A DNA stretch of 64,000 nucleotides from an uncultured Collinsella sp. GTDB lineage: Bacteria; Actinomycetota; Coriobacteriia; Coriobacteriales; Coriobacteriaceae. The stretch spans positions 129,942 to 193,941 of the forward strand of contig CAJJZP010000001.1 in NCBI GenBank assembly GCA_905197665.1, written 5' to 3'. The notes beneath the pieces were generated by a model. That model saw nothing but the letters and a program-made list of their open reading frames with translations, had not been told where the DNA came from and did not search any database. Shown in pieces: positions 1 to 7,193 of the stretch; within the stretch, counting starts at the first letter, position 1; every line of letters starts with the position of its first letter. The translations under genes and the position numbers were made by a program.

Positions 1-148
1 CGCCGGCACGGGCGAGATGTCCAAGCGCTACGGCTTTATCTACGTCGACCGCGACGACGCGGGCAACGGCACCCTCAAGCGTTCCAAGAAGAAGAGCTTT
101 GACTGGTACAAGCACGTCATTGAAACGAATGGTGAGGATCTGTCCTAA
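1..148 (+). CDS. GH1 6-phospho-beta-glucosidase, C-terminal fragment
   Basis: Only the last 48 codons are in the window; the gene begins upstream. The visible residues (AGTGEMSKRYGFIYVDRD and following) line up with the C-terminal end of the complete GH1 enzyme at 16996-18444, which has the same sugar-site-proximal SAGTGEM.KRYGFI segment. By homology it hydrolyses phosphorylated beta-glucosides after PTS uptake in the cytoplasm. A strong intrinsic terminator follows within 40 bases, so it ends its transcript. The fragment contains no catalytic residue, so the assignment rests on the family-typical tail. Confidence 0.85.
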   Translation, partial: AGTGEMSKRYGFIYVDRDDAGNGTLKRSKKKSFDWYKHVIETNGEDLS

Positions 149-184
149 GGAAGCCGAGACACTCAACTTCAGAGTTTCCTAACC

Positions 185-226
185 AAAACGCCCGGCGAGC
201 AGTTAATGCCCGCCGGGCGTTTTGTT
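185..226 (+). terminator. Rho-independent terminator after GH1 gene
   Basis: A 13-base GC-rich arm (185-197) pairs with 211-223 around a short loop, flanked by A-run and T-run, so it could act in both directions. It closes the GH1 transcript. Confidence 0.85.
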
Positions 227-240
227 AAAAGAAGTGAAAG

Positions 241-323
241 CACTCATTGGGGACGTACTTAAATGACCAGTCAAACAAGAACGTCCCCAACGACTACTCA
301 TTTAAGTCTGTCCCCAATGAGTG
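241..323. repeat. GGGGAC-loop palindrome, composite copy
   Basis: The outer arms CACTCATTGGGGAC (241-254) and GTCCCCAATGAGTG (310-323) are perfectly complementary. Within them lie two smaller hairpins with TCATT/AAATGA arms and a GGGGAC or GTCCCC loop. Related units occur at 7106, 11265 and 47217. The 149-447 gap holds only the terminator, this repeat and the next hairpin. Confidence 0.8.
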
Positions 324-332
324 CCCCAAAGT

Positions 333-396
333 GAGAGTGGATAATCTGCCGTTTTTGGCCTGTTTGGGGGCTCAAAGTGGGAGATTATCCACGCTC
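333..396. repeat. GGATAATCT hairpin, copy 1 of 3
   Basis: Arms at 333-347 and 382-396 pair with one mismatch. The loop contains GCCTG and GGCTCAAAGT. Near-identical elements lie at 12125-12188 and 47256-47319, where the arms pair perfectly although their sequence differs. Confidence 0.8.
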
Positions 397-447
397 GTCA
401 TTTCGGCACTTGGGGGCACTTCTTGTTGAGTGTGAGCGCCGTCGCTG

Positions 448-1959
448 CTACGCGACGGTGATGGCGACCTGGCCGTAGCGGGTGCAGGGGCGCTCGGCGC
501 GCGTCTGCACGGTAAGGGTGAGCACAAGGCGGTCGCCGGGCCGCGCGTCGGCGGGCACGATGAAAGCGGTGTCTACCGTGCATTCTTGCCACAGCGACAG
601 ATCCTGGGCGCCTGCATAGCTCGACGGGTCCACGGCGACATCCCAATGCACATCGAAGCCCTTGCCGTCGGGGTCGACGATGGTCGCTGTAAGGTCGACG
701 CGCTCGCCGGCTGTGGCGCTGCGGTCGGCCGTGACCTCGACAACATGTGCCGGATGCGAGCAGGCTGCCGGATCATGGGCACACCATTGCGCGCGGGCGG
801 CAAAGTCTTCCTGATAGGCACGCAGGTAGGGATTGAGATTGTCGTCTGCGGGCGTGCCGATGGAGGCAAAACCGGCGGGCGCGTTCGCATCGGGATGCCC
901 ATCAAAAAACATGCGGCCCAGCAGCGTATCGAAGTCGCGGTCGTCGATACCGCGCAGGCCAAACGGAAGCAGCGGAATATAGGTCATGCTGTCGCCTTCG
1001 GCCATAAAGTCGCCGCGCTCAAACTGCACCGCGGGCCTGCCTTCTAGGCCCCAATCCAGACGGGCATGCTTGCCAAACTGAAAGCGCTCGGGCTCGTTTT
1101 CGTAGACCTTACCATCGCCATAGAGCATATAGCGTGCCATGAGGGGTCCGTTGCCCTGCGTGAGATTCCGCTCAGGCCAAGGAGCCTTAAACAGCGGCAG
1201 CGTATCGGGCTGAGCTGTTTTGGCGTCGAAATAGTTGCCATACATATAGGGCGTACGCCAAAAGATGAGCTCGGGAAAGAGCTCGCGTCCATGGTCGAGC
1301 CACGAGTTGTCCTGCCCCACGCCATCGGCAACGCCCATCACGCGCACCTTCTGATAGACCCGCTGCCGTACGGCGGGCCACTCGGGCGTGGCGCGATAGC
1401 GCTCGGCAATACTCATGAGGGCGCGAACGATCGTATTCATACCACCCCAGCTGAGCAACCATAACGTACGCGGATCATCATCCAGAATCGCCTGCGCAAT
1501 TACGCGAGACCCCTCAGTTTCCTCAGTCACATCACCCTCAAAGGCAACATTTCCCACAAAGGTGCGCTCGATCATCTGGGCGGGCGTGGGAAACGGCGGC
1601 TCACCGGCAGCGGCCGCATTTGCTTGCAACTGCGGCCAAGCCTGGGCATATTCATTACTCCAGAGACTCTCAATCCAATGCTCGGGAAACGGCCGATACT
1701 CACGAAGCTCGCCGGCTAGCGGATCGGGCTCATGAGGCACAACAGCCCACTCATAAGAGCGCCGCCCTTTGGTCCGCCAATGCGAATTCACCTCGCCGAG
1801 CGTATGAACCCCATCCCCAAGAAAGTGATACTGCGAAGCCGTATACACCACAGCCTGAACATCAAGCAAGTTGAGATACAGAGCCAAATGAACAAGCGAG
1901 TTCATATCATCGACTTCCATATCAGTGGTAACAATCACCCGAGTCAACTTCTGGGACAT
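448..1959 (-). CDS. DUF1593 nucleoside-hydrolase-like protein
   Basis: The 503-residue product starts MSQKLTRVIVTTDMEVDD, an Asp-rich beginning typical of the DUF1593 family, whose fold resembles inosine-uridine nucleoside hydrolases. DUF1593 proteins commonly end in an Ig-like carbohydrate-associated domain, and one is visible here from about residue 415. The start was placed at 1959 because GGAG sits 7-9 bases upstream; an ATG at 1983 is in frame but lacks a ribosome site. No signal peptide is evident. The gene sits among sugar-catabolic genes and reads toward the GH1 terminator. The substrate cannot be inferred; a glycoside or ribosyl hydrolase role is plausible. Confidence 0.75.
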   Translation of the reverse strand: MSQKLTRVIVTTDMEVDDMNSLVHLALYLNLLDVQAVVYTASQYHFLGDGVHTLGEVNSHWRTKGRRSYEWAVVPHEPDPLAGELREYRPFPEHWIESLWSNEYAQAWPQLQANAAAAGEPPFPTPAQMIERTFVGNVAFEGDVTEETEGSRVIAQAILDDDPRTLWLLSWGGMNTIVRALMSIAERYRATPEWPAVRQRVYQKVRVMGVADGVGQDNSWLDHGRELFPELIFWRTPYMYGNYFDAKTAQPDTLPLFKAPWPERNLTQGNGPLMARYMLYGDGKVYENEPERFQFGKHARLDWGLEGRPAVQFERGDFMAEGDSMTYIPLLPFGLRGIDDRDFDTLLGRMFFDGHPDANAPAGFASIGTPADDNLNPYLRAYQEDFAARAQWCAHDPAACSHPAHVVEVTADRSATAGERVDLTATIVDPDGKGFDVHWDVAVDPSSYAGAQDLSLWQECTVDTAFIVPADARPGDRLVLTLTVQTRAERPCTRYGQVAITVA

Positions 1960-2088
1960 AGGAACAGCTCCAATCAAAATCAATTCAGCCAGTTACGCGC
2001 AAGGCAAGACGGGACCCACGCCCCCATCGCCCGCGACCCGGCGGCCCGCCGGAAGCGGCCGACCAGCGTTTCGAACAACGTTAACTTA

Positions 2089-2215
2089 GGGGGCTCTGAC
2101 CTTTAGTTTTGTAAACATTCCGCAGCGCGAGCCCCGCTTATCCGATGCTCCGAAGGAGCAGGATAAGCGGGGCTCATGCGCGAGGACGTTTACAAAACTA
2201 AAGGTCAGAGCCCCC
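2089..2215. repeat. 127-bp nested inverted repeat
   Basis: Perfect 28-bp outer arms (2089-2116 and 2188-2215) enclose a second pair of perfect 15-bp arms (GAGCCCCGCTTATCC near 2130-2144 and its complement near 2161-2175). It occupies most of the gap between the DUF1593 and esterase genes, and no ORF with a ribosome site lies in it. Confidence 0.85.
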
Positions 2216-2225
2216 GATGGGATGG

Positions 2226-3563
2226 TTACCTCGAAACCCTGGCCGACCACTCCCAGCAGCCCACCGGCTCGCCGTCGATGAGTACGTTGCCCCCGTCGAA
2301 GTCTTGATAACACAGGTCGTTGAATTGGTGGATCCACACGCCGTGGTTGAACGTCTTCTTGGCCGAGCCGTCGGCCTCGCGATACACGCCGGTCAGGTCC
2401 TCGACATGGCTAAAGTAGGTGAGGTGCACGTTGGCGCCGGCATCGCGCAGGCGTGCCGTGAGCGGCAGCACGGTCTGTTGCGGCGACACGAGCTCGTCGC
2501 CCTTGGAGTGCGTAAACCACAGCGGCGTCTTGGCGAGCGCGGCTACGTCCTCGTCCGTGGCGTTGTACCACGGGGCGCAGCAGGGAAGGCCGGCGGCGAA
2601 GAAATCGGGGTAGTCGGCGCACAGGCGCAGGGTCATAAAGCCACCGTTGGAAAGGCCGGCGACCACGATGCGGTCGGTGTCGATGCGGTCGGCATGCTCG
2701 GCGACAAACTCATCGATAAGTGCCTTGAGCACGGGGGAGTAGATGCTCTGGTTGGAGTGGCCAAGCTGCTCGACGCCGTTGTCCATCCAAAACGTGGGCG
2801 ACTGCGGCACGAGCACCCAGGCAAAGCCGCCAAAGTAGCGCTGGATCTGCGCCTGGCTAATGGCCGTCACGCGGTTGCCGATATAGGCGCGCGTGGCGCC
2901 TTCGCCCTGCGTGGCGCCCTTGCCCTCGCCGGCGCCGTGCAGATACACCACGAGCGGCGCCTTTTGGGGCACGACCGTCGCCTCGGGCGCAAAGGGGTTG
3001 AAGCATGCCGAGTCCTCGGCTTTAAAGCTGGGCTCAAAGAAGCCGTATTCGAGCGCGATGCCGTCGACGGCGGTCTTTTGCGTGGCGTTGCTCCAGCCTT
3101 TGAGCGCGGGGCAGATATCGCCACGGCAGGTGTCGAAGACCAGGCCGCAGGTGGGATCGTCGCCGTCGTTGCCGGGAAGAGCTGTGAGCTGCGTGATGTG
3201 CAGCTGGTCATCGAGCATGCGCGAACCCATGACGCCGCCTTCGATGGTCTTGGTCAGGCGCTGCTCGGCGACCTCGAGCGCCACATGGGTGCCCACGGCG
3301 AGCTTACGTCCGTTTTCGTCGCACGGATATGCGGCGAGAACGTCGATGTAACCCACGGAGGGCGCGGCATGGTCGGCGCCGCGCTCCTTGCGCATCAGAA
3401 CTTCGCCCGAGCGTTCGTGACGCTCTACATATATATGGAAGGTGTTCGCGTCGATGTCGTTGGCGCGCACGGTGCAGGGCAGGTCGAGTACGACCTTGCT
3501 GATCCAGGGGCCAAAGTCGCCCAAGGTGGTGACGGTTGCGTAGGTACACAATTTGAGTTCCAT
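2226..3563 (-). CDS. Alpha/beta-hydrolase esterase (prolyl-oligopeptidase/feruloyl-esterase-like)
   Basis: The 445-residue protein has an N-terminal beta-rich region of about 190 residues followed by an alpha/beta-hydrolase domain. The nucleophile motif GLSNGG is near residue 305, HSKGDEL near 357 could supply the acid, and FNHGVWIH near 404 the histidine. LVVYLHGAGEG marks the oxyanion loop. This resembles Est1-type or PHB-depolymerase-like esterases that remove acyl groups from plant polymers. Start 3563 was chosen because GGGAGG lies seven bases upstream; the 40 extra codons to 3683 run through promoter-like AT-rich DNA. No clear signal peptide is seen from this start. It is divergent from the PTS gene and shares the intergenic region carrying TAAACAT palindromes. 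Confidence 0.75.
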   Translation of the reverse strand: MELKLCTYATVTTLGDFGPWISKVVLDLPCTVRANDIDANTFHIYVERHERSGEVLMRKERGADHAAPSVGYIDVLAAYPCDENGRKLAVGTHVALEVAEQRLTKTIEGGVMGSRMLDDQLHITQLTALPGNDGDDPTCGLVFDTCRGDICPALKGWSNATQKTAVDGIALEYGFFEPSFKAEDSACFNPFAPEATVVPQKAPLVVYLHGAGEGKGATQGEGATRAYIGNRVTAISQAQIQRYFGGFAWVLVPQSPTFWMDNGVEQLGHSNQSIYSPVLKALIDEFVAEHADRIDTDRIVVAGLSNGGFMTLRLCADYPDFFAAGLPCCAPWYNATDEDVAALAKTPLWFTHSKGDELVSPQQTVLPLTARLRDAGANVHLTYFSHVEDLTGVYREADGSAKKTFNHGVWIHQFNDLCYQDFDGGNVLIDGEPVGCWEWSARVSR

Positions 3564-3612
3564 GAGCTGCCTCCCTTGCGCCGCTAGTGGGAAACAAAAG
3601 CGGCAATACAAT

Positions 3613-3947
3613 CTAAACATGTTTAGTTTAATCCAGAATTGCAGAACAAGCTGATAAACTCGGTAAACGGCAAAATTTAACACGCCATGAACTACTAAAC
3701 ATATGTTTACTAGCTTCTAGCAGGGCTTCTGTTGATGAGTTAACAGGTCATAGAGGTGTTTATCAAAATAAAAGCCCACGTAAAGAGCCATTTATCAATA
3801 GACAGTCAAAGAGACTATCTCCCGCCATTGGAATACGTTCACCCCCGATTACCTACCGTTCACCGGACTGTAGACGGCAAAATTGCCATAAATTCGGCGC
3901 TCCGTGTAAACTAAAGCCCGTAAACGTTCAGTAAACACCTTGTTTAC
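3613..3947. promoter_or_regulatory. Divergent regulatory region with TAAACA palindromes
   Basis: The 490-base gap between the esterase and EIIBC genes is AT-rich compared with its surroundings. It contains three palindromes sharing a (G/T)AAACA half-site: CTAAACATGTTTAG at 3613-3626, TAAACATATGTTTA at 3696-3709, and GTAAACA-N3-TGTTTAC at 3931-3947, with further single GTAAAC copies nearby. The pattern suggests a common repressor or activator for both genes. Its identity is unknown; LacI or GntR types would suit. Confidence 0.55.
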
Positions 3948-4053
3948 AAAAGCGTATCCAAGGGTCCGGCAACCGTAAGGGGTTATAGTCGCCGGGCCAA
4001 AGGCGTGCCTAAGCCCAAGGGGGCTGGCACACGAAGATATGGGGAGGGGTCCC

Positions 4054-5481
4054 ATGGCAGTAGATAACAAGCAGATTGCCACCGATGTCCTCGAGCTCGT
4101 GGGCGGTGCGGAGAATGTTTCCGTCGCCACCAACTGCATGACGCGCCTGCGTCTGACGCTCAAGGACAACAGCAAGGCCGACGTGGAGAAGATCAAGAAG
4201 GTCAAGGGTGTTCTGGGATGCCAGTTCGCCGGCAGCCAGCTCCAGGTCATCATCGGCCAGAACGTGCCCAAGGTGCTCGCCGAGTTCGTCGCCATCTCCG
4301 GCGTCAAGCAGGGTGCCGCCGTCGACGAGAACCTCGATGCTTCCAAGCAGAAGTTCGAGCTCAAGAACCTGCCGAACATCATCCTTGACTATCTGTCGGG
4401 CTCCATGACCCAGCTCATCCCGCTGCTCATGGCCGGCGGTCTGTTCCGTACCATCGCGGCCGTCCTCGGCCCCACCATGCTCGGTGTGCTCTCGGCCGAC
4501 GACCCGACCTATACGTTCCTCTACACCACGCTGTACGAGGCCACGTTCACCTTTATCCCCATCTACCTGGGTTATGCCGCGGCTAAGAAGCTCGGCGCCT
4601 CTCCGGTTCTGGGCATGCTCCTCGGCGGCGCTCTCATGGCCCCGTCCGTCGTGAGTGTCGCGACTCAGGAGGGTGGCGGAATCATTTCCGTCTACGGCAT
4701 CCAGATCGCCGCTGCCAACTACCAGCAGTCCGTCCTGCCGATCATTCTCTCGGTGCCCGTCCTGTACTTTGTTGAGAAGTTCTTTAAGAAGGTCATGCCC
4801 GACGTGCTGTCCACGGTCTTCACGCCGTTCTGCACCATGATTGTCACGATTCCCATTGCCTTCATCGTCCTCGCTCCGATCGGCAACGAGATCGGTACGC
4901 TGATCGCCAACGCCCTCTTCGGCCTTGCTGACCTTGGCGGCATCGGCATCCTGATCGTCATGGCCATCCTCGGCGCCTTCTGGCAGCTCTTCGTGGTCTG
5001 CGGCATGCACATGCCCGTCATCCTGCTCGCTCAGGTTCAGATCATCGCTGCCGGCTACGATCCCTTCGTCTTCGTTTCCACCAACTGCGCTATGGCCGCT
5101 GTCTGGGGCTGCGCCTTCGGTGCCTTCCTCAAGATGAAGAACCCCGACGAGAAGTCTCTCGCCATCGGTTACGTCATCTCCGCCATCGCCGGCGGCGTCA
5201 CCGAGCCCGCACTCTTCGGTATCCTCATGCGCTTCCGCCGCACCATGCTCGGCATGTTCATCGGCGGTGCCATCGGCGCTGTGTTCTCCGGCCTCATGGG
5301 TGTTACCTATTACCTCGCAGGCGGTGCCTCCAACTTCCTGGTCTTCACCAACTACCTGCAGGGTGGCCAGATGAACACCGTCTGGGCTGTCGTCGGTATG
5401 GCAATCTCCTTTGTCATCGCCGCTGCCGTCGTCTTTGCCACGGGCTTCTCCAAGGAGGAGCTCGCCGAGATGGAGGCCTAA
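4054..5481 (+). CDS. PTS beta-glucoside-type EIIBC component
   Basis: The 475-residue membrane permease takes up and phosphorylates a sugar. The EIIB domain (about 1-85) carries the phospho-cysteine in TNCMTRLRL (Cys28), followed by a linker and a multi-spanning EIIC domain with GGVTEPALFG, typical of the glucose/beta-glucoside family. The usual C-terminal EIIA domain is missing: the protein stops at KEELAEMEA just after the last membrane segment. The stand-alone EIIA at 18585-19121 is the likely partner. Start 4054 is preceded by GGGGAGGGG; an ATG at 4039 overlaps that site. A terminator follows directly. Confidence 0.92.
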   Translation: MAVDNKQIATDVLELVGGAENVSVATNCMTRLRLTLKDNSKADVEKIKKVKGVLGCQFAGSQLQVIIGQNVPKVLAEFVAISGVKQGAAVDENLDASKQKFELKNLPNIILDYLSGSMTQLIPLLMAGGLFRTIAAVLGPTMLGVLSADDPTYTFLYTTLYEATFTFIPIYLGYAAAKKLGASPVLGMLLGGALMAPSVVSVATQEGGGIISVYGIQIAAANYQQSVLPIILSVPVLYFVEKFFKKVMPDVLSTVFTPFCTMIVTIPIAFIVLAPIGNEIGTLIANALFGLADLGGIGILIVMAILGAFWQLFVVCGMHMPVILLAQVQIIAAGYDPFVFVSTNCAMAAVWGCAFGAFLKMKNPDEKSLAIGYVISAIAGGVTEPALFGILMRFRRTMLGMFIGGAIGAVFSGLMGVTYYLAGGASNFLVFTNYLQGGQMNTVWAVVGMAISFVIAAAVVFATGFSKEELAEMEA

Positions 5482-5521
5482 GGCCAAACCATTCGGTTGC
5501 ATATGACCTCACCTACACGAC

Positions 5522-5558
5522 AGGGCCCCGTCAGGCGCAAGCCCGGCGGGGCCCTTCT
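5522..5558 (+). terminator. Terminator after EIIBC
   Basis: AGGGCCCCG (5522-5530) pairs with CGGGGCCCT (5547-5555), followed by a short T-rich stretch. Confidence 0.75.
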
Positions 5559-5691
5559 TGCAAGGTAGACTGATGGGGGGCGGGTGAGATTCGCCCGCGA
5601 GGGTTTGCCAAGCGGCGGGGGCTTTCGCGCGGGGTTACCGCGAAAGTTTCCGGCGGTTCGCAAATCCTTTATCGAACGAAAGGACATGCAG

Positions 5692-7005
5692 ATGAGTTTG
5701 GGAACGCTGGCCGTCAACGGTCGCCAGGATGGCTTTTTGTGCGAGGGCAAACCGTTCTTTTGGTTTGCCGATACGTGCTGGAGCGCGTTTACGAGCATTG
5801 CCGAGGCCGATTGGGACTACTATCTGACCCGTCGCGCCGAGCAGGGCATGAACGTGCTGCAGATCAACACGCTGCCGCAGTGGGATCGCTGCTGCCCCGA
5901 TCTGGGCATTTGGCCCTATGCCAGCGAGGATGGCGTGCATTTTGATTGGTCCCGACCCAACCAAGCGTACTGGGATCGTGCCGCCGCCATGTGTCGCGCT
6001 GCCGTCGAGCACGGCATTCGTCCGGCACTCGTGCTTATGTGGTGCAACTACGTGCCCGGTACCTGGGGCGCCAAGATTGCCGAGCATTGCGGTGCCGAGG
6101 TTATGCCGCGCGAGGAGGTCCGTGCCCACGTTGCCCGCGTCGTCGAGAACCTGGGTGAGTTCGACCCCGTTTACGTGGTGACGGGCGATACCGACTTTAC
6201 CAGCGACGAGGCGATCGCCTATTACGAGGATGCCCTCGACGAAGTCGTCAATCGCGCGCCCGAGGCGTTGCGCACCATGCATATCAACCGCGGCAACCGC
6301 ACCATCCCGGCACGGTACCTGGACCGCTTGGACTTCTACATGTTCCAGCCCGGCCACAACTACGAGGGCCAGCCCGAGGCTTGGCACTTGCCGCAGGACT
6401 TTATCGCCAACTATCCCAAAAAGCCGATGGTCAACTCTGAGCCTTGTTACGAGCAGATGGGTGCGTCGCGCAATGTGTACTGGCGCTTCACCGCGCAGGA
6501 CTGCCGCGCGAGTGTGTGGTCGTCGATCCTTGCCGGCGCCAGCGCGGGTGTGACCTATGGCGCGCACGGTGTTTGGAACTGGCAGACTAGCAAGAGCCAG
6601 GGCTCGGTGCTGGGCGAGGGCTTCGATATGCCGTTCCGCTGGCAGGAGTGTCTGCAGTTTGCGGGCGTTTGGGACTTTGGCGCGATCGAGCATGTGCTTG
6701 CCGGCCTGGGTGCTACGGCTGGCGACGACGCACTTGCCGTGGTTCCGGCGCAGGAGCTCCTCGATGACGCGCGCGAGGCCATTCGTGTGGCGCGCGTTGG
6801 CGATCGCGTCGTCACGTACCTGCCGCGCACCACGGCGCTCAAGTTTAAGCTCGACGGCGCGCGTGGCTGGACGGCGACGGTTCTCGACATGGAAGACAAG
6901 CGCGTCGCCAAGCTGCCCGTTCGCGACAACGGTGACGGCACCGTGCGCGTGGCTCAGCATCCCTTTGAGCACGACGCCCTGGTGATCCTGACCCCTGGGC
7001 GCTAA
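5692..7005 (+). CDS. DUF4038-family glycoside hydrolase-like protein
   Basis: The 437-residue protein resembles the DUF4038/GH140-type TIM-barrel family. Visible features include GKPFFWFADTCWSAF near the N-terminus, YYLTRRAEQGMNVLQ, VVTGDTD in mid-protein and a Glu in MVNSEPCYEQMG, which could be catalytic. A short beta-rich tail (VVTYLPRTTALKFKLDG) matches the C-terminal domain common to the family. No signal peptide is seen, so a cytoplasmic role on imported oligosaccharides is likely. AAGGA lies eight bases before the ATG at 5692; an in-frame ATG at 5686 is too close to it. It lies downstream of the EIIBC gene but after a terminator, so it may have its own promoter. Confidence 0.75.
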   Translation: MSLGTLAVNGRQDGFLCEGKPFFWFADTCWSAFTSIAEADWDYYLTRRAEQGMNVLQINTLPQWDRCCPDLGIWPYASEDGVHFDWSRPNQAYWDRAAAMCRAAVEHGIRPALVLMWCNYVPGTWGAKIAEHCGAEVMPREEVRAHVARVVENLGEFDPVYVVTGDTDFTSDEAIAYYEDALDEVVNRAPEALRTMHINRGNRTIPARYLDRLDFYMFQPGHNYEGQPEAWHLPQDFIANYPKKPMVNSEPCYEQMGASRNVYWRFTAQDCRASVWSSILAGASAGVTYGAHGVWNWQTSKSQGSVLGEGFDMPFRWQECLQFAGVWDFGAIEHVLAGLGATAGDDALAVVPAQELLDDAREAIRVARVGDRVVTYLPRTTALKFKLDGARGWTATVLDMEDKRVAKLPVRDNGDGTVRVAQHPFEHDALVILTPGR

Positions 7006-7052
7006 CGCTCTTCTCCAACATTTACAACCCAGTCCCTTTCATAAGGCTGCGA

Positions 7053-7102
7053 CGGAATGGTTCCTGCATGACGGCTTTAAGCTGTCAAGGGGAGCCATTC
7101 CG
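7053..7102. repeat. Intergenic hairpin, convergent genes
   Basis: CGGAATGGTTCC (7053-7064) pairs with GGAGCCATTCCG (7091-7102) with one G-T pair, and the interior GAC-GGCTT/AAGC-GTC also folds. It lacks a T-run and lies between two convergent genes. Confidence 0.6.
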
Positions 7103-7105
7103 CCG

Positions 7106-7134
7106 CACTCATTGGGGACGTGCTTAAATGAGTG
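7106..7134. repeat. GGGGAC-loop palindrome
   Basis: Arms CACTCATT and AATGAGTG surround a loop containing GGGGACGTGC. Same family as the copies at 241, 11265 and 47217. Confidence 0.8.
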
Positions 7135-7193
7135 GTTTAACTTGAGACGGGACTTTTTGACCGCCTGATGGGTCGCGCGCCACAATTCGGGCG

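Noticed and set aside
241..402. CRISPR-like repeat cluster
   Set aside because: The repeats are dispersed single palindromes with no regular array of equal spacers and no cas genes in the window.
4009..5502. 497-codon frame antisense to the EIIBC gene
   Set aside because: The composition is extremely Asp/Glu/Gly/His-rich, as expected from reading a membrane protein backward, and the EIIBC motifs on the plus strand are decisive.
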